Under the pieces are notes generated by a model, which was not told the origin of the DNA, searched no databases, and was given only the letters and a program-made list of their open reading frames with translations. Made by a program: the position numbers and the translations under genes. From contig JANAVB010015614.1 in NCBI GenBank assembly GCA_029216955.1, positions 1 through 64,000 of the forward strand: a stretch of 64,000 nucleotides of DNA, in the 5' to 3' direction. Below, in pieces: positions 22,760 through 34,480 of this stretch (positions are counted from its first letter, which is position 1; the number at the start of each line of letters is the position of its first letter). The DNA is from Iris pallida. Taxonomy: Eukaryota; Streptophyta; Magnoliopsida; Asparagales; Iridaceae.

Positions 22760-24738
22760 TCATTTTCCCGGCGATGGATCGCGTGGTCGTCTCGGCGCCG
22801 CCTCGGCTCTGCGGATGTACTCTTCCACCATGTACGCCGGCACCTGGGACAACACATGCTCTGGAAGCGTGCGGAGCTGCTCTGCCGACATCATGTCCAT
22901 GAGCCCAATGAGCGCAGTATCCGGTACCAGGCGGACCTCGGCATTACGGTCAAATGAATAACGTCCAGGGTCGGAAGGACCGGCAACCGCAGTAGACGTA
23001 CCGGGAGCAGACGGATCTGGACCGGGAGCAGAAGGACGCGGAAGGCGCTCCAGCACATCCGATATTAGACTCCGCATTTCCGACATATCGGAGGTGAGAG
23101 TCGCAAGCTGCGTCCTCATATCGTCCGACGGGGGCACGGGAGGAGGCGGGGGCGGTGGATATCTCGGAGTCGCGCCCTGCAACGACGCCGCCATGGAACC
23201 TACGCCGTAGACGCGCCCTTTATTAAAGCCGCCGATAGACTCTACGAACACGTCGTCGTAGCGAGCGGCCATAGAAGAGGGCGTCTGGGTGGGCGTCGTT
23301 TCGCCGACAACCTCGGCAGGGGGCTCAATCTGACTAAGGGCCTCACGATATGCAGCCTATCCAATGAATGTGTTTATACTATAAGTTTTCCTAAGTTATA
23401 ATCTAAATCCTATGTTTCCCTAAGTTATAATTTGAATCCTACGTTCACCTAATTAAGTTAACAATAATTATATTACTAATATAAATCTCATAAACGTAAT
23501 TACTTACATCAGTCGCCTGGGCCCTCGCGTCGACGAAGCTCCCGTCTGCCCGCCTCTTGTGTGTATACAGGAATACATCGTAGGCGGTGACCGACTCCGG
23601 CTCTCTCCCCTCCTTTACCGCCTGTCGTGCCTGCATACGAAATATACGTCGAATTTAATTAACTACGTATATTAATAGTACCGAATTTAATAGTGAAATG
23701 AATTTGTGGTATCTCACCAAATCTGCACGCGTCGCTGCGTGGGGCTTTGAACCTCCCGTATGCAGAGCAGCGACCTGTCTGCTCGCCTTCGCTTTCTCTG
23801 ATTTCTCCCTGTACTGAGCAGTATTCATCTTATCCAACATCTGCTCGTAGTACTCCTCCCGGAGCCACTTCTTCCTCGAATGCGCCGTACGAACGTCGTA
23901 CACCGCATCCCGTATCTTCTTCCCGGCGGCGGCTTTGTAGGCCTTGCGAATCAACTCCTCGCGATGGGGGGGCCACCAGAACGTCGTCTGACATACAAAT
24001 TAAATTATCACGTAATTAAAAAATTAGTGGATTAAAGAATAATTAATAATTAACCAAAAGATATATATATACCTTCATCTCCTCGAGCCAGACGTACTGC
24101 ATGTTCTGAGGTACCTCAGAAAAATTGAGGTAGGGGCCATGGTAGTTTTCTCGGATAATTTGTCCGAGTATCCGGGCAGCATCAAACGGGAAAAACCTAC
24201 AAAGAAGCAAAGACTGGATTATTAACTTGAATAAATGAAACAAATTTAATAAATTAACTTAAATTTACTTACGTATCACCTGCGGGCCATAGCTCTCGTC
24301 GGTTCTCGCCTATCGGCCTCTCTGGAGGCGTCGGAGGATCCGCGGGTCCGCGGATGTACTCACCGGTAGCAGGATGAAGCTGAATCCGGGGGTACTCCGG
24401 AGCCCACCCTGCAGTAACTGATGGTGTACCCGCTGGTGCATCCGGGGGCGGAACGGATCCGCTAGCGGATGGAGTCTCCGGCCTCGATGAAGATGAATGT
24501 AGCGCAGAGGTAGATCGACGGCGGGAAGAGAGTCTGTAGCCGGGCTCTCCAGGTCGGGATCGGAGGACTCTATATTCGGGGAATGTGGAAGGCGACCACG
24601 ACCGCTACCACACGACCGCTACCACCACGTCCACCACGGCCAGTGCCGCTACCACCACGCCCACCACGGCCAGTACCCGCCACCACCAGCACCACCACGG
24701 CCAGTACCGCCACCACCAGCACGAGTGGTAGTGACCAT
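22760..24738 (-). CDS. CACTA-4 TNP1-like protein (Transposase_24, Ptta/En/Spm family)
   Basis: Probable exons: 24738-24273 (MVTTTRAGGGG, Gly-rich, then PEYPRIQLHPATGEYIRG and a GTAAGT donor), 24197-24075 (FDAARILGQIIRENYHGPYL), 23993-23719 (TTVFWWPPHREELIRKAYK, AQYREKSEKAKASRQ), 23632-23508 (ARQAVKEGREPESVTAYDVF), and 23357-22760 (AAYREALSQIEPP, SIGGFNKGRVYGVGS, proline run, coiled-coil, ending RDPSPGK). Exon borders carry GT/AG. K.KSEKAK..R and the GG..KGR.YG.GS block mark the family that accompanies TNP2 and probably binds subterminal repeats. The Gly-rich start has a frame problem within (GGT)n, so intactness is uncertain. Confidence 0.75.
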
Positions 24739-25000
24739 GACCTGTAAATAGAACACATAAATATAATTAACAATATAGAAGTATAAATGAATATAAAACT
24801 GAACTAAAATATATATACCAGCAGCAGGGCGGCGAGTGCCGTCAAGACAATGAGAACTAAGAGTGCCATCTGTAAAAAGAAAATCATACAATAAGTAGAT
24901 GATCGAACGACAAAAACATAAACTGAAATAAGAATGTGTCCGTCTAAACTGAATTCACTAAGTTAGTTGTAAGTGCTTCTAATATATACCGATATTTAAT

Positions 25001-28000
25001 CTAATCATCGTTATCGTCCTCGTCCTCATCGTCATCGTCATCGTTCTCATCCTCATTCTCATCGTCGACTTCATCTATATCATCATCCTCATCGTCGACT
25101 TCATCTGTATCATCATCCTCATCCTCATCCTCATCCTCTTCTTCTTCTTTTTTTCTTCTTCTTCTTCTTCTACTTCTTCTTCAGGCTCAATACTTGGGAC
25201 AAGATGCCTCTTTCTCCCCTGGTTGACAGCTAAGTCTTGTATATCAACCTCTTCCTCCCCTCTATTTCCTCAGCATGAGGTATATCGACATCTTCCACGT
25301 CCATGGTATCCGACTGTTGTCCCATGTATTGGGGCTTCTCGATTTGGTCCTCTTGGTATGCTGGGTCTCCAACGTTGAATGTATTTCTAGATTTAATCTT
25401 GCATACTGCCCACCAGTCAAATCGATCTCTACGACGCCTTGGGTAGCTTGTATAGTAGACTTGAACAGCCTGACTTGCTATCGCAAAACGTGTCGGACCC
25501 TCTATACCTCCTGCGATGATTTATATCGACGAATCCAAATTGTTTATCGATTCTCCAACCGATATTTGGTCTCGTATCGAACCACTCACATTTGAACATC
25601 ACAATATGCATATCATATGGGGCACTATATTGTAAATCTACAATCTCCCGAAGCACTCCATAATAGTCAAAGTCCGGCTCGTCGTCATAGATGGTGCCTC
25701 TTATGCAAACACCAGAATTCTTGGTATCGAAGCCGTCATTGAGAAATTCGGCATTTATAGCATGCTGAGTTGACTTAAACTTGAAGCCATTAACGACATA
25801 GCCTGACAAAGTCTTTGCATGCTTCTTCGGTCCCAATGCCAAATAACGAATGCTCTCATTTATGAGTGTTGTTTCAGGCAATAAAACCTGTAAACATGTA
25901 TTGATAATTTAAATATTTTAGCTGCATATATTTTAATGGTAGCCGCATAACATATTATCTCAATTACTTACGTATTTACGAAACCAGGACGGAAACGTAC
26001 AATCAACCTCTCTTTGAAGTCCCTCATCTGTAATATATGGTGTCCTCATTTTGACTTCACCTCTAAATACACTGTTAGAGAGAATAAAAATAAGTGTAGT
26101 CACTTAATTCACCAAATTAGAGATTATAACGAGGCGTAGTCACTTACTTCTCCAAATCTCTCACTTCTTGTATGTCACAATTTAACAAGACATATCGGTG
26201 AGCGGTATCATACTCATCGTCGGTCAACCACCGTTTCTTACTAGCCCCAATAGGCTTGCCCCTTAAATTGAATATACCTCCATCCTCAACGTCTTCTTCA
26301 TTCCTTTGAGGTCTATTTCGATTTGTCTCGACATGAGTATCGAAATAAATGGAGCAGAAATTTGACACCTCCTCGATAAGATATGATTCGCATATCGAAT
26401 CCTCTATATGAGCCTTGTTGCCAACTTTCTTCTTTAGATGGTGTAGGTACCTAAAGAGACAAATTATCTTGAGAATTAACAATGAATTGTAAAATGCACT
26501 TAAATTTCACTTAAATTATATCGATTTTTATTTACCTTTCAAAGGGGTACATCCATCGATAATGAACAGATGCACCGACATGGGCTTCGTATGCTAGATG
26601 AATCGGTAGATGCTCCATGCTGTCGAAAAAGCCCGGTGGAAATATTTTCTCTAACTTGCAGATTGTTAAGACAATCTTCTCCTCAAGTTGTACCATATGT
26701 TGCACCGTCAGCTTAGTTGAACAGATATCCCTGAAGAATGTAGACAGCTCGGCCAACGGAACCCATACAGCAGAAGGCAACAACTCTCTCAAAGCAATGG
26801 GCAGTAATCTTTCCATAAACACGTGGCAGTCGTGACTCTTCATTCCCGTTAGCTTGCGTTCATTGAGATCAACGCATCTAGACAAATTCGAAACATAGCC
26901 GTCGGGAAATCTTAAATTAGATATCCACTTGCAGATTATTAATCTATCTTCCTTGCTCAATGTGTATGGCGCTATAGGCTTACTTAATTGTCCACCAGCA
27001 CCCCTTTGTATCAAGTTCAGATGAGGACGCTTGTATATCTCGGCTATGTCTTGTCTTGCTTTTGGATTGTCCTTCGTCTTTCCTTTAATATCCATTACGG
27101 TATTGAAGACATTATCGAACACGTTCTTTTCGATATGCATGACATCAAGATTATGCCTTATAAGATTATCTTTCCAATAAGGCAAGTCCCAGAAGATACT
27201 CCGTTTGGTCCAGTTATGGCTTTGTCCGAACCCCTCGACACGATGGTTCGATGGATCTTCCATTGCGGTGGGCAATTCCTTTACAGCTTCCCAAATATCG
27301 TATCCCGAAAATCTGGCAGGAGGTTGAGAAAATTCTTGTTTTCCATATCTGAACGCGTCCTTATTCTTTCTCCAAGGATGGGTCGCGGGCAGAAATTGAC
27401 GGTGACAGTCAAAGAAAGAAGTTTTTCCTCCATGCCTAAGGCGGAACGCCTTACTATTTTCCATGCATATCGGACAAGACATGTTGCCGTGCGTACTCCA
27501 TCCCGACAGCATACCGTATGCTGGAAAATTATTGATTGTCCACATGAGTGAAGCTCTCATCTGAAAGTTCTGTTTCCTGGAAATATCATAGGTCGTGACG
27601 CCGATCTCCCACAGTTGTTTCAGCTCATCCACCAACGGCTGTAAATATATATCGATGTTATTCGTCGGATTTTTAGGACCGGGTATGATAGCTGTCAGAA
27701 ACATATAAGGAGTCTTCATACACATCCATGGTGGCAGATTGTAAGGGGTAAGAATGACCGGCCAGCATGAGTACTGAGATCCCGACTGTCCGAAAGGGGC
27801 GAAGCCATCAGCACATAGCGCCAGGCGTACATTTCTAGGCTCTGCAGCAAAATTTGGATGACACAAATCAAAATGTTTCCACGCCTCTCCATCCGAAGGA
27901 TGTGACAATTCTCCTTCGTCCTTTATGCGTTCTTCGCTGTGCCACGTCATGTGTTCTGCTGTATTTAGAGACATATACATCCTCTGCAAGCGCTTCGTGA

Positions 28001-28850
28001 TCGACAAGTAATGCATATACTTGTAAGGACGTCGTTTTCTAGTCGACTTTCCTTTTCCCTGTACTGGCTTGTAACGATCCGCATTACAGAAGCTGCAACT
28101 TTCTGATACGCAATTCTCTTTGTAGTACAACATGCATCCGTTGCGACAACAATCTATCTTCTCGTACCCCAGTCCCAGTTGTCGGACCATCATCTTTGAC
28201 TTGTAGAAGTTTTTTGGTAGCTCTTTTGATTCCTTCGGTAACACCTCCTTGATTACTTCTGTGATCCGATTATAGCAAGCTTGTGGCAAGTTAAAATCAG
28301 ACTTTATGTTCAACAACCGCATCGTCACTGACAGTGCGGAATGAGTCTCACAACCAGGATATAGAGAAGTATCTGCGTCCTGAAACATGTCATAGAACTC
28401 CTTCGCCTCGGGATTAGGATCCTCCGGATCAAAATTAGGCCCTGCCGCATCATACACCATATCTCGTACAAGGTTCTGCAGATCTCCATAATCAACAGAG
28501 CATCCGTGGTCTTCGATGACATCCGTTGCAGCATTATCATCAAAAGCATAAGTAGCAGCTTCCGCAGCCTGTCTTTCCGAATATAGTTCACCTTGCGATG
28601 ACCACAGGCCGTAATTACGTACGAAACCCTTACGGGTCAAATGATCACTCACAGTCACCACTTCTTCGTAACGTCTATTGTGACATTTAACACATGGACA
28701 CTTAATTTTGTTACCGTCCATGTACTGAGCTTTGCTCATTGCATAATTAAGAAATACTTCCACGCCTGCCTGAAAATCGTCACTCACACCAATTCTACTC
28801 TCGTGTTGCCGTTTGTACATCCATGTACGATCAACAAAATAACGACTCAT
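25001..28850 (-). CDS. CACTA-4 TNP2-like transposase
   Basis: The start ATG at 28850 was chosen because MSRYFVDRTWMYKR is the family's usual beginning; a further upstream ATG (28922) adds only a hydrophobic tract. Exon 1 (28850-26537): transposase-associated domain (KIKCPCVKCHNRR), TNP2 core (LCADGFAPFGQSGSQYSCWP; YNLPPWMCMKTPYMFLT; IPGPKNPTN; HNLDVMHIEKNVFDNVF) and DUF4218 (HVFMERLLPIALRELLP; VHYRWMYPFER before GTAAAT). Further exons: about 26452-26146, 26074-25973, and 25889 to the stop at 25001 with DUF4216 (YYGVLREIVDLQY; VMFKCEWFDT) and an acidic Asp/Glu tail. The DUF4216 exon has a frame change at a T-run (about 25490) and another near 25240, so the C-terminus is damaged. It would cut CACTA ends in the nucleus. 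Confidence 0.85.
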
Positions 28851-29999
28851 CCTCAATTTGGATGTGAAAATCTGTATCGTAAGACAAACTAAACATAAGA
28901 ATAGCCCGATACCGATACTCATAAATTTGGATTAGGGTTAGGATGTTAGATATAAGTGAACTAGGTGATGTAGAGTACAATATAGGGAACTGTGAATGGA
29001 CTGAAAGTTGCACATGAGAAGGTTCAATGAAGGGCCCATAAATGGGTTCACATGATAAGTTAGTAAGAATCCACATCACTATACATACTCCCCCGTCTCA
29101 GGAGTGTGTCTGGCTCCTATTTAGAACAGCACAGGTCACAACATGTCCAGAATAGCAAAACAGAGCTCTACAATGTATATCGGTATCGGACTATTCCTAC
29201 GAGTATTGGTATCGGCGATATCAATACTCGTGTGAATAGGAGATTGCAATATAAGTCTAAGCTATCTAGCTAACATGTATACTTGCATTTACATTGTATC
29301 ATAACTTGTATCTAGTTACCTTGCCAATCATGTATATACTCTTAACATATATGTGAAGACACTATACTAACATGTATTTAAATCAAGGTTCAAAGTATCG
29401 GTATCGGAATCGGTAGTATCGGCGGTATCGGTAGTATCGGCGATATCGGTAGTATCGGTAGTATCGGCGCGCGATATCGGTAGTATCGGCGGTATCGGTA
29501 GTATCGGCGGTATCGGTAGTATCGGCGATATCGGTAGTATTGGTATCGGCGATATCGGTAGTATCGGCGGTATCGGATCGAAGTATCGGATGTTTAGTGC
29601 AGGGTACGTGACATTGTGAAAGCAATACAAAGTAGCAGTAAAAGGTAATGTGATGCTCAACCAGCAATGCACAAACTAAATATGTACAGGACATCTTGAT
29701 GATGGCAATTTCATGACAAGTGCAGTATAAAATTTGTGTTCCTAGCAATATGGGTGGTGCACAGATGCTAGGATATGCATCTAGGGTGTTTAGAGTGTTA
29801 AACAAACATGGTATAACCAAAACGACAGACTTCACACCACAGAACAGTGAACACAAAGAATAAATCATAACCCGAGCCTCCCCCTTGGCCAAATAACCCA
29901 TCAAACCCTCTCCAATTCACATGGCACAGCCCACACATATATAACAGTATATTAGCAACATTATAGACTAATTACAATTGAAAATGGAGTGAGAACCCT
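28851..29999. other. CACTA-4 upstream region (leader/promoter side of TNP2)
   Basis: No gene is recognised. CGGTATCGG and GATATCGG words increase toward the minisatellite at 29395-29583; the rest is non-coding. TNP2 transcription would enter from here on the minus strand. Confidence 0.45.
29395..29583. repeat. Minisatellite of ATCGGTAGT/ATCGGCGGT units
   Basis: Tandem 9-base units combine into 18-27-base blocks (GTATCGGTAGTATCGGCG), with one GCGCGATATCGG interruption. Open frames reading through it are a consequence of the repeat, not genes. Confidence 0.9.
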
Positions 30000-30325
30000 G
30001 CCCCCATTCCCGACCCCCCCCCCCGACCCCCCCTACCCCCATTCAACACCCCCCCCGACCCCCCTGCCCTCTCCACCCCCCACCCCCCGAGCCCCCATTC
30101 AACACCCCCCCCGACCCCCCTGCCCTCTCCACCCCCCACCCCCCCGACCCCCCTGCCCCCATTCCCCCACCCCCCCCGACCCCCCGACCCTCATTCCCCA
30201 CCCCCCCCACCCCCTGCCCCCATTCCCCACACCCCCTCGACCCCCTGACCCCATTCACCACCCCCCCCGCCCTCTCCACCCCCCGCGAAGCCGACCCCCC
30301 CCCCCCACTCCCCCCCCCTCCGGCC
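30000..30325. repeat. C-rich tract (G-rich on the minus, sense strand)
   Basis: Runs of 4-10 C are separated by GAC, TAC and short CTGCC/CTCTCCA spacers, including repeated CATTCAACACCCC and CTGCCCTCTCCACCCCCC blocks. It lies in the presumed leader/promoter side of the minus-strand TNP2 gene. Its complement has many G-runs and could form G-quadruplexes. Confidence 0.9.
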
Positions 30326-30346
30326 CTAAAACACAAAATTAGAGAA

Positions 30347-30349
30347 AAT

Positions 30350-30385
<36 letters not shown>

Positions 30386-30470
30386 GTAGAGAGAGAGAGA
30401 GAGCCGCGAGAGAGAGAGAGAGAGAGAGCCGCGCGCGAAAGAGGGAGAGCCGCGAGAGAGAGAGAGAGTT
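30347..30470. repeat. (GA)n tract with AGCCGCGAGAG interruptions
   Basis: GA dinucleotides are broken by ACCTGGTAGAG and GCCGCG phrases. CACTA-3 has a shorter (GA)n at 36062-36089 in the equivalent place near its right end, so it may be part of a conserved 5' leader. Confidence 0.85.
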
Positions 30471-30494
30471 TTGGGGGAATGAAAAATTCCCCCC

Positions 30495-30873
30495 CGTCGG
30501 TTCAATTTAAGTTAGGGCACAGAATCTAGCGACGGAATAGCGACGGAATAAATTAGTCGCTAAACCGTCGCCAATTAAAAGGTGTTTTTCGACGGCTATA
30601 TCCGTCGCTAGGTAGTCGCCAAAGTTCCCGCCAATGTTATAAAGATTTTGCCGCCAACATTTGCGACGAATAAGCGACGAAAAATAATCCGTCGCTAATG
30701 TTCGTCGACTTAGTGACGGAAACCCGACAAATTTTTACATTTAAAATTGAAAAAAATTATGTTGTGTTGTCTGTCGCTAATCCGTCGCTAAGATGTCGGA
30801 AATTGGTCGCTATTAGCGACGGAATCCTTCCGTCGCTAAATGTCCGTCGGTAAAGTGGAGTATTTTAGTAGTG
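30495..30873. promoter_or_regulatory. CACTA-4 right subterminal repeat zone
   Basis: Multiple GCGACGGA / TCCGTCGCTA variants in both orientations, ending at GTAGTG. Partner of 21713-22500. Confidence 0.7.
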
Positions 30874-30876
30874 AAC

Positions 30877-31311
30877 GTCGCTAAATCTGCAAAAAAATAA
30901 TAAAATAAAATACAGAATGTCTATTTCTTCCTGCAGTTTAAAAAAATAACTATTTCTCATTGTAGAATAGGATCCAAACAATCACAGAATGTCCATTTCT
31001 CACTGTACACAGGTTTCAGTCCCTATAACCAAGTCTACAACAATCACACAATGTCCAGTTCTCAGAATGTTCATTTCTCGCTGTACACAGGTTTCAGTCC
31101 CTATAACCAAGTCTACAACAATCACACAACAACAAGTATCCAAATAACCAAGTCTACACCAAATAACAAAGTCTACAACCAAATAACCAAAGTCTACACA
31201 CAACCAACAAATAGAATAGGATCCAAACATCCAAATCTACACAACCAACAAATATCCAAGTCACAAACAAAGAACGAAACAAACACAAAGAAACAGTCCT
31301 AACTAGGACTA
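30877..31311. other. CACTA-3 tail region 3' of its TNP1-like gene
   Basis: Non-coding, AC-rich. A tandem duplication of about 75-85 bases (CTGTACACAGGTTTCAGTCC ... AAGTCTACAACAATCACAC) covers roughly 31000-31130, followed by AACCAAGTCTACA-type short repeats. It corresponds in position to the repeat array 22545-22755 of CACTA-4. Confidence 0.6.
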
Positions 31312-33347
31312 CTAGGAATCTGGTGCAGGAGGGGCACCGCCGCGACGAAGGGATAAGAACAACTCATACTCCTCATGTGAAATCGATACCGATGGAGCAG
31401 GCAGTGACGTCGGTGGAGTCGGTGTCGAAGAAGAAGGCGGTAGAGGCGGCAGATTCGACGACGATGAAGGCACACCCGGAGGACCAGCACGCTCCAACGC
31501 TGTAAGTCGCTGGTGGTATGAATCATTGATAGATAACATTCTATCACTGCTCCGGACCATCAATTTCTGTGCCAATCTCAGCCTCTCGGCCATGGTCACC
31601 TGTCCTATCTGCAGCTCCGTCACCGTGCGCTCTAACCCTCCAACTGTGCGCTCTGTCCTCTCAGTCGTCTCTCTGAGGTCCATAATGCCGCGGTCGAGCG
31701 TATCCAATCGTGCTAGCAGCGAAGGATCGTCCGTAGGGTGCTGAGACTGCTCCTCGATCCATCGTAGCAGGTCGTCACGGAGAGACTCCATCATCTGGTG
31801 GACTCGGGCAGACTCCTGGGACGGCTGTGGACCATGCACACTAGCAGGAGATGCCCTAGAGGACTGGGTCACAACCAGGGCGCCATAGGATTCCGTACCG
31901 TAGTACGTACCCCTACGGAGTCCACCAGCGGCGGCCATCCACAGCTCGTCTGCCGACGGAGCTTGAGTGGGCTGCGAGGAAGTACCGGTCTCTCCTGCAT
32001 CAGGTGTACTAGCAGCCGCCCGTTCCCGCAGCCTCTGATACTCGGCCTAGAAAGTATAGATAGTACTCTATAATTTCTAATTTCTAATTAATGTACTTAT
32101 TATTACTAACTACATGAATATTTATTTGCATCATATTTACTAAGTTATATTAAAATTGACACGAGTATTAAATTAAGATAATGTATTGTAATACTTACAT
32201 AAGTCTGCTCGGCCCTCTCGTCAATAAGGTCACCGTCGCGACGATGGGTGGCCAGTAAGACGGTCACCATGTCGGCGTTACCGACCTTCCTTACCTGTAA
32301 TTAAATATATTATCTTAGTAATAATTTATCGGTTTTGCATTAAAATAATATTTCTAAAAGAGGAAGACATACCAGACGACGAAAATGTTTCATCATCGGA
32401 ATCGATCCACCGTTCCACTTCGAGGCATGTTGCCTAGCCGCCTTGGCCTTCTCCGACTTCTCCTTGTACCTTGGCTCGTCGAATCGAGCCTTCATCGCAT
32501 TCCACTGATCAGGGGTGATCCAACCTTGGATCGGCTTTCCGGTACGATCACGATCCTTCTGATCATTGATAGCGTCGCGGATCAGCTTGGCAGCGACAGC
32601 CGGAAACATCCCCTCGATAAGCTCGGTCCGGTGCGGTGGATAGAAAAACATATCCTAGAAGAGCGCAAACCAAATATTTATCAGTTATATATAATATGCA
32701 AAAATTATATGATTTATGTTAAAAGCAAATATATTTTAACCTTGAAGCGCGCAAACCAGAAGGCCTTCCTCTCATCCGGAGCATCATAGTAGTTAATCCA
32801 AGCACCACCATAATTATGTCTCAGCATGTGGCCTAGACGTCTCTGTACCTCTGGGGGACGATATCTATACAAACATATTATATTCATGAAAAAAGTTAAT
32901 TTATGATAAAAACAGAAAGAAAAAAATTATAAACCAAAACACCTACTTTGTACCGTCGGCCCAGATCTCCGTCCTCCTCTCCTCCGGAGGTGCGCACGCA
33001 TCATCTGCATGATGCTGGTCGGCCGTCGGCGCCGCCGCCTCAGCCGTCGGTGCAGCATCCGCCATCTACTCATCCGTCTCCATCATCGTATCAGCAGCAG
33101 GAACGCTAGACGGGCGAGCACTCTCAACAGGTCTGGAACTACTCGTTCCAGGAGATATGCCACATGACGTCGTCCCAGCAGGCCCAGCTACTGTCCGATA
33201 TAGAGGAGTAATCAGCGACGAGGATCCAGAGCCGGTACCAGTAGGAGGTACCGAAGGAAAACTTCGTCCTCTAGCAGTACCTGTAGGAAGTACCGAAGGA
33301 TCATGACCTCGTCGTCCCCCTCGGAACGCTCCGCGATGACCTGCCAT
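31312..33347 (-). pseudogene. CACTA-3 TNP1-like (Transposase_24) gene
   Basis: Probable exons: 33347-32946 (MAGHRGAFRGGRRGHD; a TAG after TMMETDE, then MADAAPTAEAAAP), 32870-32744 (YRPPEVQRRLGHMLRHNYGG), 32656-32373 (FFYPPHRTELIEG, YKEKSEKAKAARQHASKWNG), 32294-32198 (VRKVGNADMVTVLLATHRRD), 32047-31312 (AEYQRLRERAAAS, GGLRRGTYYGTESYGA, coiled-coil, ending GAPPAPDS). Same exon order as the CACTA-4 gene but very different in sequence, matching the different subterminal words of the two elements. The in-frame TAG in exon 1 suggests decay, unless translation starts at MADAAP. Confidence 0.7.
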
Positions 33348-33619
33348 ACCTGATAACAGCATATAATAATACAACAAATAATAGAGACTAGAAATATGAA
33401 AGTACAACAAATAATAGAGACTAGAAATATGAAAGTACAACAAATAATAGAGACTAGAAATATAAAAGTACAACAAATAATAGAGACTAGAAATATGAAA
33501 GTACAACAAAGACAAGATAATAACCAAGACAACATATGATGATACATTCTACAATAAACATCTAAGTCCAGATAATATATTCTAGAAGAAACATCTAAGT
33601 TCAGATAAGTATATCTCTC

Positions 33620-34480
33620 TCAATCATCTTCAGAATAATCATCTTGTTCGTCTTCATCGACCTCATCTTCCTCTTCCTCCTCATCTTCACTTTCATCTTC
33701 GCCTTCGTCGGCTTCGTCTTCCTCTTCGGATAATTCTCCATCTTCTACATTATGTGTCGTATAATGCATAACTTTCATGGAGTCCACATCGACAATATTG
33801 GTTACAAGCGGTAGCTCGTCCTCCTGGTAAGCTTTTTCATCAACATCAAAAGTATCTCTAGCTTTAGTCTTGCATATTGCCCACCAGTCAGACTTCGTTG
33901 CTCTCCGTCTCGGATAAGCTGTGAAGTACACGAGCTGAGCCTGAGTTGCTAGGACAAACGTTCGTAGCCTTGATATCTACCCTTGTAGTTTATATCCACA
34001 AGACCATGCTTGTCAATTTTCCAACCTTGATTTTCAATCAGATCGAACCATTCACACTTGAACAACACGATCTTTGCAGGTTCTCTGCCATTATTATATG
34101 ACAACTCCACAATCTCTCGCAAGATGCCAAAGAAATCATTTCCTGGATCGACGTCTTTGTAGTTCGAAGACTTGATACACAAACAACTATTTTTCGTGGA
34201 ATCAAGATCCAGGAAGCTGTCTCTGATCGGAGCATTTGTCGACTTGAACCGAAAGCCATTGACACAGTAACTTGGCCATATTTTAACAAAAGTAATTGGT
34301 CCCTTGGCAAGAGTTCTAATTAATTCAATCTCGGGTGAAATTAGACGATCGACCTGAATATCAAAGAAGCGATAATAAGTTATTTATTGCGCAGTTGCAT
34401 TAGAAGATGCCAGTAATTACCGAGCTACTTACATATGGTGCACAATTTAGATAGAGGTCGGTAGAAGTGACAGTTTAGAG
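33620..34480 (-). pseudogene. CACTA-3 TNP2 remnant (DUF4216 and acidic tail only)
   Basis: The last exon starts at 34353 (VDRLISPEIELIRTLAKGP) and contains the DUF4216 part: CVNGFRFKST, FFGILREIVELSYN, VLFKCEWFDL. After a frame change at a T-run near 33955 it continues FVLATQAQLVYFTAYPRRR, DWWAICKTKARDTF and an acidic Glu/Asp tail. A trace of the previous exon ends at about 34433 with a GTAAGT donor. The catalytic TNP2 core and DUF4218 are absent, so CACTA-3 cannot mobilise itself. Confidence 0.8.

Larger units (their letters stand above)
21713..30873 (-). mobile_element. CACTA-4: inner CACTA element carrying TNP2 and TNP1-like genes
   Basis: Ends CACTACCAAAAAAACCAACT (left) and CACTACTAAAATACTCCACT (right, reversed). 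Perfect TSD AAC at 21710-21712 and 30874-30876, within the left subterminal zone of CACTA-3. It is 9161 bp. Gene order on minus is TNP2 (28850-25001) then Transposase_24 (24738-22760), the same as in CACTA-3. TNP2 exon 1 is open over 772 codons, but later frame changes make autonomy doubtful. Confidence 0.93.

Noticed and set aside
26988..27551. 187-codon plus-strand frame
   Set aside because: It is antisense to the conserved TNP2 core, whose minus-strand frame carries clear family motifs.
29367..29904. Repetitive PISPILPI / DTTDTADTTD frames
   Set aside because: They translate the ATCGGTAGT minisatellite.
29989..30342. Pro/His-rich 117-codon frame on plus and Gly-rich frame on minus
   Set aside because: Both are read-throughs of the C-rich tract; no domain and no sensible flanks.
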